DNA of 64,000 nucleotides from Xiphydria camelus (Eukaryota > Arthropoda > Insecta > Hymenoptera > Xiphydriidae), in contig OY783195.1 of the NCBI GenBank assembly GCA_963678675.1, positions 2,924,001 through 2,988,000 of the forward strand. Reading direction: 5' to 3'. The notes under the pieces are model-generated. The model worked only from the letters and a program-made list of their open reading frames with translations, was not told where the DNA came from and searched no databases. A program made the position numbers and the translations under genes. This document shows, piece by piece, positions 46,301 through 58,300 of the stretch (position 1 is its first letter; each line of letters opens with the position of its first letter).

Positions 46301-49300
46301 TCCGCAGGATGAGCCAATGATTTTAGAAAGGAGGGTGCGTCGCGCGCGGCGTCTTACCGCGGCGTGTGCGCGACCCAATTTTGACCGATACGCGAAAAAT
46401 CTGTGGAAGAGAGATCGAAATTCTCCATCTTTACGTACATCGTACACATAAGTCTTATTCCCCTTAGAATTTTGTCAAAAATCGGAATCTCTGGAATCGG
46501 ATTGCTGATTACAAAAAGCATTCTCCTCATACGGAAAATTTTAGTATATAATTTAAATAGTTTATATATATAGTCCATATATGGATTTGGTCCTACATGG
46601 AGATTATATATATAATTTCTATATATACTACATATATACGGGCTATATAGGGATTGTTTAAATTTACAAAAATTTTTGTATAATCCATATACCGCATGAG
46701 GCTAAACTCACACTCGCAAGGAAAAAAGCTTCAATTACTATTATCTATGAGCTTTTGGCTCATGTTTGTATAATAACTTTTTGAAGATTACATTCTCATC
46801 TACAATAAAGTCTTATATCGATATAGGCTAAAAGTTCATACATAATGAGATAATAGTAATTGTAACTTTTTTCCCGGCGAGTAAATTTAGCCTCATATGG
46901 TATAGTCCGTATGTTTATGTAGAAATCACATATATAGGTACCTAATCCATATAGGACCAAATCCATATATGGTCTGTATACAAATTATATAGAACTTTCC
47001 CGCCAGGGCCATTTGGCCGATATCTCAAGAGGTTTCGGTTTTTCCTTTTTTTCAATAGCGTCGAAGAGACTTATCGCGAGGAAAATGTAGCGACGCGTGG
47101 GAAGGGGGATGATTTCCGGTCCCCTATCGAATCGTGCCTCCGACGCGCAGTGGCGCGCTACGGGTAGTTTCTACACCTCCACGTAAACGCGGATAAGAGT
47201 GACTAGAAAGGAGGCGTAACAGCTGTTGGGGTCACGGGGAAGGGATGAATCACCGAAAAGTTTCCATAACGGCCGAGCGTACAACACCGCATCGCGATGT
47301 CGTTGCAGTACGCGCGCGTGCGTGCGGGCGAATGCCCGGCCACTGAACGGACAGGTACACGCGCCTTATATGCGCCCGTATGTAGGTACAAAGAGAGTCG
47401 TGCGTCGCCCCTCCACTTCCGCGACTAACACCGATTTCTCTCCTACACCTACTTCTTCCTCTTTTTTCTTTCTCCTCTCCTTCTCCTCTTACCACCTTCG
47501 CCTAGCTACGCGAAGCGCATCTCTCGCACGTACGCATTGTGAGCAAAATATATGGATGCACCAGCGATAATATTTATTTTAGCAGTGTCTCGCTGAGTTG
47601 CTGTTGACAGCTTCGTATTGACGGATTGTCGACGTGAGAGTCAAACTTTCGTTTGTATCGGCACGTCGTTCAAACGCGTGCATTTCTTCGAACAGCCTCG
47701 AACACACGTGGGACGCACGCATGTGCAATAATTATCGTATCGCTTTGAGGCGGGAGCAATGCAGTTGACGAACCATCGGGTGTTGTCTCGTCGTTTAGCC
47801 GACGAAGAAGAGTTAATTTCGTCGGTCCTCTCTTGTCCTTTTTTAGCAAATAGGTACTCGTGATACGCGGTGACGATTTTTTTTTATAATGGAATTCTTT
47901 TAATTGCTCGTTCGCGCGATGACGAAAAAAAAAGAGCGAAAAAAAAAATAATTAAACAGCGGAAGAATTTTTTTTATCGTTGGAGGAAGAGTACTAGCAT
48001 GATGTATGCATACATTCGGTAAAACGGTGACACTCATTGTATCAACTAAACAAAGTCGTTACCCTGCTTCGTCACAGATAAGACTACAGTCACGCGTTAC
48101 CTCAACGTAGGCTATAGGAGTGGTACTATTCCGATCAATTTCGACCACTGTTATATCTCGTTACCCGTGCGCTTTTCGGTGAAGTTGATGTAAGCTTTTT
48201 CGAAGATCACATTCCGAGCTACAAAAAAGGATTATACCAATATGGATCAAAAGTCCATAGATAACGAGATAATCGTAGCCGAAGCTGATCGTAATGGTAT
48301 CGCTCTACCCTGCGCTATTGCGTGTATTAGTGGTCGCGATATATTGCTTCGAGTAAATTCCAAGAGGAGTTCTTAGGTGTTCGCGATATCGAGCGACGGA
48401 TACCTCCACGGTCGGCCGGAGGAGCATTGGCCTGACTGTAATGAAGGAACGCGGGATTTCGAGATGGACTGTACGAGCTATGCGATCGCGAAAAGAAAGA
48501 TAGATCAACACGGAAAATTTGGAATCGCAGTCGAGGAGAGTAAAGTGTGAACATGTGTCGAGTCTACCATATGAAGTTAAACTTATTCGCCAAGAAGAAA
48601 ACTTCAATCGCTATTATCTCATTATCTATGAGCTTTTGGCTCATACTTGTATAATACTTTTTTGAAGATTACATTTTTATCTAGAATAAAGTCTTATATC
48701 GATATAAGCCAAAAATGCATATATAATGAAATAACAGCGATTGAAGTTTCTTTCCTGGTGAGTAAGTTTAGCCTCGTATGGTTTATTCACAGCTAGCTGA
48801 TGAGAGCGAAGGAAAAAGAGGATTATTTAACACGGAGAGATTTACAAGGACTCACCTTTTTTCGATTTCGCTCCTATCTTCAGTCGCGACGGCCACGTGA
48901 CGAAGGTATTCGTTTCCTCCATGACCTGCAACAGTCACCAAACGCGCTCCGCTTTAGCTTCGCTCGAAAAATCGGCGCTGGCACGATCCGTGCGAAATTC
49001 ACGCAACAAAAAGCAAGAAAGAAAGTCCAATTACCACTGTCATCGTCGAGCGTGCGGCTTTACGATCGCGCTTTTCGTTTCTTTCGAATTGTCGCTATCT
49101 CACGACGACGTCACTCCAAAGGGGATTGCACCACCCGACAGCAATGACGTGAAGTCCTCCCCCTCTCTCCGCGATACTCGAATCGCACCAAGTATTATTT
49201 CTTTCCCACTTCGCGAAAGTTACCGACGATATCGAGCCACCACTTTTTGCAAAATCGATATTCGAACGTCACACCGACGACGTTCCTTCCACCCCCGCGT

Positions 49301-52300
49301 GACGGACTTTCACGATAAAGACCGGAATCTCGTAGATAACGACTTCGATGAACTTTTCGCCGGGCGCTTTGCAAATGTTTTTTTATTACGTCAAAATGCG
49401 CTTACACGAGTCAAAAATTTACACTGGAATTTTTTATTTTTATACTGACTGCGGAGGTCTGACTGTCGATTAAAAATAATTTCTCAGTCACTTTATTTTA
49501 TTTCTAACACGTGTCTCTCCCTCTCTCGTCGTCGACTTTTATCGTTAATTATTAATATTATAAATTTCAACGAAAATGATAGCCCTCTTTTTTCTTTGAT
49601 TGATCATATACGTCACACACTCTCTCACAGACTCGATCGAGCGACAGCTATTTTCACACTTTCCACGCGACGGGCGCTCTGACAACTCCGACACGACTTC
49701 AGACGCGCTGGCTCGACTGACTGACTGACTAATTCGAGATAATATAACGGGTTGGTCTCGGTAACCACCGTCGCTTCCCCCACCGCGTCGAACATGACCG
49801 GACTCCCTCCACCGATTCGCGACGGCGGCGCGATGTGCCCCACCAACGCATACGGTGACCTGGTATGCGGGGGTTTAAAGACCACCAGGTATAGACCGGG
49901 AGGGGGCACCCTGGGAGCACGCGCGCCAGGTGGTATCCTTGACCTTGAACAGCGGACGACGAGCGCGATCATCGCGGAAGAACCGAAGGAATCGCGTTAT
50001 CGTCGAAGAGAATTGCGGAGAACCCGAAGGATTTCTTTCTTGGTGACCTTACGCTGCGTTTGGTGGGGCCTGAATTTTTGTATGAAATAGATTTCCCGGA
50101 AAATTGTCGGCAAGGTGAAAGACCGGATGCTAGACTCCTCTGATCTCTCCTCGCCTGTCTGCTCAGGTGCTGGACTCAACGAAAACGTACTGTCGCGTTA
50201 TCTTCTCGGTTTATAAAGCGAGAGAATATAGGAAGTGCATTTCCTCGCGGCAGTTCCGGTTACTCATCGTCGACTTGCCGTGCCATTAGAAAGCGAGAGA
50301 ATCGACAAACGCACGGCGCAGCTGCTCCGAGGTGAGCCCTGCCGTGCGGGACGGTCATGGGGCACAAAAGAAAGGTCGGTACCCCAGAGGCATCGCGTAC
50401 TTATAATTTGTCATTGAACCGTTCCCCGATGGCAAAGGCACAATGGGACGGTCGAACTTCAAGACACGTTTCATTGGGCGTTTATATTCAGGTGCATTGT
50501 ATACCTATAACATGTGAGGCTAAACTTACTCGCCAGGAAAGAAACTTCAATCGCTATTATCTCATTATCTATGAACTTTTGGCCTACATCGATACAAGAC
50601 TTTATTGTAGATGAAAATGCAATCTTCAAAAAAGTATTATACAAATATGAGCCAAAAGCTCATAGATAATGAGATAATAGTGATTGAAGTTTCTTTCCTG
50701 GCGAGAAAGTTTAGCCGCATATGGTATGTAGAGTATAATCTGCTTGAGGTATATTTCCAGAAAAGGAAAACCGGGGGGTGAAGGTTCGCCCCCTCTTGTC
50801 TTAATGTCCTTTCCAAGTTTATGACGTATCATTTGAATCAGAATTCGTCACCATCTAGGTATACACTGAAAGGAAGGTTTGTTTCATTCAACCATCGTTG
50901 AAGTTTAATACGGCGAATATCACGCAATTCACTTGTTTCAACTTCAATTTGGTGGTTGTCTCAACTATATTTATTTTTCCTTGCACTTCTATGGCATTGA
51001 AACAATTGCGCCGTGAGGTTCGCCGTATTCAACTCCGTCGATGGTTGAATGAAGCAAATTTTTTTTTTCCAGTTTAAGTTCCTCACTTTTACAAATTCGT
51101 GATAATGATCTATCGCTTTAATGGTAAATTAACCTATTTATCAGTCCATTTCTACGATATCGATTCAAATCGTTCTCGAGGAATACATTAAACAGCTTAT
51201 ATCTACGAGTTATTTAGTCTGCATACGACGCAACCGTTACGTACTTCCGTTACTTTCGGACATACCAACTCGCCACGACGGGCCGAGAAACCGAAACATC
51301 AATTGACGCATCGCGAATCGAATTCCGGGTAGAATCACGCGAACGAAATTTCCGTGGAAGCCCGAAGCGCCTCGTCGTGCTCCAATTTAGCAATGCTCGG
51401 TTACGCAATGAGCGAGGAAAGATACGGGGAGAATTGTTTTGAAGAATTTTTTTTTCCCGAGGAAAAATTGGAAATACTTGAACTACGCACACATCTGAAG
51501 TTGGATTAAGGGGCGTCTTTTCATTCGAGGGATCTTGAAAGTAGCTCATAGCAATTTTTCAGGTGATAGTCAGTCGGAGCATACCGATTGGTCAGATGAG
51601 AATCGCTGAATCGGTATTCAATCCTCATTGGTAAATCATTTAATGTCATCCAATAAACATTGAAGTTTCATTGAGCAAGCGGATCTGTTGAACTAGTGTG
51701 TCATGAACAAAATTTTAAATTTCCTAAAAGTCACAAAATCGAAAATACGCAGAAAGCAGCTACGACGGTAACCACTCCCACAATCCATGTGGTAAGATTG
51801 AATTATTGCGGCGTATGACGTTCAGTACCACAAATAAGTCGATATTTACTATAAGTATAGCAAATGTGATAATATTTATGGCAAATATCGACATATTTAT
51901 GGTACTGAACGTCATGCGCCGCAATAATTCAATTTTACCACAGGATTGTGGGACTGGTTACCACAAACTTCTCTACGCGTATTGAACTCAGCGGAATAAT
52001 TTGAAGGCCGCTACCGCGCCCGACCTTACGGTAAGCACACAAGAAGTCTGTTGCTCGAAATATTGTTGCCTGTTAAATCCCTTTGAAATCGTCGGCATCA
52101 TCTGCGAATTTCTCAAATTTATAGTACATTTTTCGACCATCTGTCCAAAAAGAACCGCGCGGTAGCATCCTAGAAATAATCCGATACGATCGATTAAAAT
52201 TTATTACAGTGCATAAAAATAAGTCGAAAAAGAAACATTGCCGTCCGACTAAATCGTGTCAATTTTGCCAACTTCCAGCAATATTAAAAGACGGCCCTTT

Positions 52301-55300
52301 TAACGATTTTCGAAATTCCTTCAATTTTTTTTTGTTCGCAACTCGATGAGGCGAAAGCGCGAGTGCCGCGCACTCGCGTGCTAAAATTGTTTCACGTGTA
52401 CTCGGAGTGACGCTTTCGGTTCGCCGCAACTATTAATAGACGAGATCGCGCGAGTATAGGCAAACAGACGAAGAGAGACAGAGAGAAAAATGCGACAGTA
52501 ATCATCAGCGAGGAATGAGAGGAACGGAAGAGTGCCGGCTCTGTTCCCGAAACGCTAAACTGTGTGTTTACTCAAACATCCCGTGACGTCACCTCTCTTT
52601 TCGTGACCCCACCTCTCTCGATGTCGTTTCGAATATCCCTCGATATGTCGCAGTGCTCTCCCGTTGACGCAACAATGACGCAGTCTTTTTACGGAAACCT
52701 ACCGAGCGGCTGCAACATTGCATCAGTAGAGAGTTTATATTCATTTAATAATCTCATAGCGGTAGAGAGTCCGTCATCGACACCGTCGTCGTCCCGTATT
52801 GCTCTGTCTTGTACGAGTATAAATGCATTCCGGGTCGCTTCGCGCGTGTCTGTTCGATAGTCGTCGATAGTGAGTTCCGATAAGACGCTCGAAAGCCGCT
52901 TTCTTCGAATCGCCCGATGAAAAGCATCGCGCTATCCTTATTTCTCGATGAAACGGCCAGTATTCGTTAATTTTTATCGACTCAGGTAACCCTATATCTT
53001 GCGATCTGTTAATCGGAGGAAAAAATCTCTCGGACAAAAATTGTAGAGCTGTGAAAACTACGCGATTTTCGTTTGAATCATTTCTCCGTACGATCGACCG
53101 ATCGCGAGATACGCCGACCTTCAGCAACTCGCCTCGTCTGGCTTCGAAGTTTTGTTTGGCAATTCGCTCGCGTGGGTTTCCACGCGTTTTCGGGGTCACG
53201 CAACGTACGCTCGTCAAATTTATGTAGAAGCTCAGGTACCCTACACGTAGTCTGAACGGCTTTTATGACCTCGAGTTTCGCTCCAAAAATGTGTTATTTC
53301 ATCGCGCTCCAGTTCCTCACGTGACTAGGTATTTGACGACGATTTACTACGTCTGTTGCGGAACGTGTGGGAGGCACGTAAGCCGCGGCTTATCAATACA
53401 GGTATTAAAACCCAAAGACCCGAACTTTCGATGTCAGATTGCACGATCCGTAACACCGATCAAAATCGATAAGCAATCGTCGTCATTACGGCCTAAATGA
53501 TAATGGCCTGCGATCGATTCTCGGCTCTCCGTTGTTTTAAAAACAATCTACTTCGCCTCGGTTGATTTCCATTTCTGGTGTTTCAGTTTCTCAGCGAATC
53601 AAATTACGTGATTATTCATCGCTCGTCTGATTGTGCCTCGCGACTTCCGCGTCGCATCGGTGCCCTCGTAATCAGGCACGAACCCCGGTAACTCTCGAAT
53701 TAAACGTTCGGCCGCACCAATCCGACGGCCTTTGGACCGGCTATGTACACAATAGGCGGGCACGCACGTCGTCGCCGCGGCTACGTACTCGCACGGCACA
53801 CGTTCGCATAAAAATATACACGACGGGGTTTCGCGGAAGATTTGACGAAAGTATCGCGAACGAACGTTCCGTCACCCGAAAACATTGTCCGCTCGCTGTG
53901 TGCATAATATTTTTCGCACCGTAGCAAAACTGCACACCGCCGTAGCGGCGCGACGGCGCGTTGTATGTACGTATAGTGCGATGCGCGCGCCGTGTGTTAT
54001 ACGAAAGGAATGCGATCGGGCGAACAGTCGCGACACGTGAGCGAAGATCGACGTTGAATTTTCCTTGTCAACGCGTTAGTTCGACCGCGATTAAACTTTG
54101 CAATCCGAATCAGAATAGCAAACGTTGTTTGATATTAAATGGGAGAATATTTCGACCGATTTCTAATCAATTTCGGGATAAAATTCATCGCGTATCGATC
54201 GAACAGAATAGGGTGGAGTGGGGCTGAAAGAGTGCCGGTGGTAAAAAATACCGTTTGATGGATTTTCATAAATAAACCGTTTCCTTTATTCGCAGTCAGG
54301 TTTCTCTATTTGAATGTTAAATAAAGGGAAAACGAATTATTTGGATCTACTGATAATTACGAGGTCGCAAGTAATTATTTATTTATGTCAATGACATTTT
54401 TTAATACATCAATCTGGTGTCTCTTCTTTATAATCATATGGAATAGCAGGTGATTGCAAGGAAGACATATCGAATTAATATGAAAAAAGAGCAAATTGAT
54501 GTAAATAAATAATTACTTGCGATCTCGCAAGTATTTTTCAGTAGATCCAACCAACCCTTTTTCTCTGTGCAGCAGCTGTCGCATACGGAGACTATTTTTA
54601 CGTAACGCAATTATTATCAAATGGTCAATTATTTTTTGAGATCAGTCGAACGGTGCTTTTTACCTCGCCGGCATTTTCAGCTCCACTCTACACTAAAAAA
54701 AAGTATTTAGCTAATCCAGCTATATTTCTGGCTGCCTCAGACACAAATAGAAAAATATTGCTAGCGTAGCAAGAATTCTTGCTATGGCGAAGAAAATTAT
54801 CACTGCAATTACTATAATTCTCTAGTTGTGGCCAAATTTTTTTGAGTGTACCCTGCGTCTTCCCTCTCTTCCTTTTTATCACCCCTTCGGTATACTTCGT
54901 CGAGAACGAAACCGCCCGAGAGAAACCGCACAGAAGCGCGCTTGGAAAGCGTGAAAAATCGTCGTCCAATTTACATAAATCTCGCTCGGGACGTCGTTGA
55001 TCGAGATGTTTGTTTTCCGGAAATATGACTGGCGTGAGATAGCATTTTTTTTTCGCCCCGAGACTCCCCCGAGATCCGCATCCATAGACGCTTCCGAGCG
55101 CGGCGGTAAAAAGTGAATCGGACGGGACGAAACGGCGATTGGATTAGAAAGCGTCGATCTCTCGCGCGAATCCGATTTCGATAGTCGCGACGTCACGCCT
55201 CCGCCTTCCGCGGTTTCGCGTTACACGATCGCCACATTGCGCAAGGCGTTAAACGGATGCATTTTCGTGGATGAGGATTGCGACGATCTCCCGCGATCCG

Positions 55301-58300
55301 GATTGAGTTACCGCGATTTCGTCGGATCGATCGTCGTCCGTAACGTTTTCGAACGGTCCGGAACTCGAAAAAAAAGACGCCAGGAGCGATTTGACTGCGA
55401 ATCGAACGCGAGGCAACGTGATTTATGATAGCGGCATCAAGATTTGAATGTTTTTTAGATGATACCACCGCTGGTCGGTGGATAAATAAATATCCGAATA
55501 GCTGCGCTAATGATAAACGCGAGAGCGAGGTCGAACGAATGCTCGAAGCTGTCCAAAAAGCCTGACGAGATCTAATCTAATCCCGGCGTGACCTCTCGCG
55601 TCGATGGCCCTGACGAGATACGGCGTGACCTCGAAAGCTCAAGGTCTTAAAAGCTCGCAGGCTTGAAATTCGCGCGTTGGACTATTTTTTTTATGAATCT
55701 GGAGCGTCGCCTAATTTTTTGTTAGCGAAATATAAATTTTCATGAAAAGTAAAAAAGAACGAAAAGACGTAATTACGTCGCGGAAAATCACGGTGCTTCA
55801 GAATGGTTCGAAAAATGATCTTGGAAGAAAGTAGACACAACGATTCCGATAACGACATTGTATAACGACTGGTGCGCGCGAGTGCACTGATATCTAATCT
55901 GTGGGGACGAATTTTTTATCGGCTGAACGTATGTACATCGGAGTGATCCACACGCGGTTCGAGTGCGATCGTGAGTCGACGTTATCGGGGGGTCAGAAGT
56001 TTTTGGGCAAAATACCACGGTCGGGAGATCGAATCGACAGGAGCCCGCAAAAAATGATCTTCGGCATCGGGGAACGAGTCGTGCGTTAAATATTCTCAGC
56101 GTAATGCGAGGCAAAGCACGAAATAAAATTTGCGACGCGAAGCAAAGAGCGAATGACGTAACTGCCTGCTATAAAGTTGCGCGAGAGTAACGAGAGGATG
56201 AAAGAATAATGAACGCAAAAAAATCTGGGGGATTTGAAAAGGGAAGAGAGAGAGGGGAAAGAAGGAAAAATCCGATGAATCGTCCCACGAGGCCATTTGG
56301 CAGTGGATGATGAGATATCGAGAGCGATATAACGATAACTTTTCGCACTGAGAAAAAAATAATTAGGTTCAAATGATAAAACGCATCTAATTGAACGCGT
56401 TTAGTTATTCTAACACGAAATACTGATCAGCTGAACCAAATATTTAATTATTCCGAACAAAATTTTAGTTATTCAAACCGAAAAGTGGTCGAAACCGAAC
56501 AAAACGGACGAAGGAAAAAGATCTAGATGAATGCGAACCTGATAGAAAAATTGATTTGAAATAAATAGGAATTTATTCGCATCGAACAAAAATCTATTCG
56601 AATGAAACAAATGTTTTGCCTATTTTTTTAATCGAGTACGGACCTAGTAGAACGTCAATTTAATTCAAATAGACTTTTGTTCGATGTGAATAAATTGCTA
56701 TTCCTCTCAAATACATTTTTCTATCACAGGTGCGTATTCAACTAGACCTTTTCCCTGGGTGCAATATTTTGGTGAAATTAACAAATGTTTTTTCTCAGTG
56801 CGCAAGAGCGCGACAATCCAGACGACATTCGCCGTCGCCGCCGTCCGTCGAAATAGCATCGGCAATTTATTCGCAGTCCTTAAGTAGAATCGTAATGCCA
56901 TTCAAATTAATGCCGGCCGAGCGGCGGAGCTCTCTCGCTTTTCGGTCGACTGGCGGGGCTCCAAAAGATCTGCAGTGGAAGAGTACTGCAGAAATATATA
57001 GGCGATTCGCGTGAGATAACCGCGACGGCGGGAGCCGCGGCGACGCGGAGCCGGCCTCCTGTCCTCGTTGCGAACGATTGTTGCACGATTTGGAAAGCAG
57101 CGGTCCAGCGAGAGAGTGTCAAAGTTTGACGCGCGCCGAAGGAATCCCGGTGTGTATTCGTGAACGCGTCTCGCGCTCCGGAAATTTGATAAGTGCTCGA
57201 CCGAAGCGACGCGGATGTGAGTAAAAAAGAAACAACGAGCGAGATTTTCATCGTCGATCCCCACCGGCAAAGATTGCCGGGAATCTAATATCGATCTCGG
57301 CTTCCGTCGCTTTTCCGTGCCTTCGAAACGTAGGTACCTACGCAGGCTGCCGGTGACCGATAAAATACCGAAGGCCGGTAAAAGTGACAAGCGCTCGGCG
57401 GTCGCGCGACGTAAGCGATCGCTATAAATAATACGGCGGTGTATTTCCAGGCCTCTTTACGCAACGCCAATGATAAAGATAAGCGTTAGTGTCGGTTGCG
57501 GCGGGACACATTGTTGCGAGGCGCTGCTAGTCGGTTGGCTGTAACTGGTGTCGCGATGTAAACATTTTAATCGAAGGCGTATTGCGAGCGGCGAAAGAGA
57601 AATGGGAGAATTCGGAATTTGTCGTACGCGGCGTTGGATCACTCCATTCGGTGAAGGGGAGAGTAGGAAGATGCCTTGCGAAGTTTCAGGTTTATCTAAG
57701 TGCACTGTTAAAAGCTGTTAAAAGCTTTCAATACGTTTATGAATTAAGTTTACAAAACTACATAATTATTGTGAAATTCAAAAATAATTGGGAATTTACG
57801 AGATATATTGTGATTCTACGATATTCACATCGTGATTTTCCTAGAAATTCCTTATGGAATTTGTGCTTTCGCATCAAATTGTTAGTGGCTTTGCCATACT
57901 TTTGTGTTTGTTAAAAGCTTCCAACGCAATTTGTGAATTCAAAATAGAAATTTTTAACAGTGTACACTGAGAAAAATAATTGAGTTAAAATGACCAAACG
58001 CATCTAATTGCACGCGTTTCGTTATTCTAGCCAAAATACTGGTCAGTTTAACCAAATATCAAGTTATTCTAATCAAACGTTTAGTTATTCCTCCAAAAAG
58101 TGGTCAGTTTAACCAAACAGATGGAGGATCCATAATTCATCAAACAGTTTGGTCATCGTCTCCAAGATTTTGGTTAGATTGATCAAATTTGTTCTCAGTG
58201 TAGGTGAAAAGAGGGTTTGAATTTACGTCGATTATATATATTCGGTGATTCACTATATACACCGAGAAAACAGTATATTAAAAATTAACAAATGTAACAT

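Noticed and set aside
48897..49448. 183-codon plus-strand frame
   Set aside because: Overlaps BicC exon 3 in antisense and has no recognisable features.
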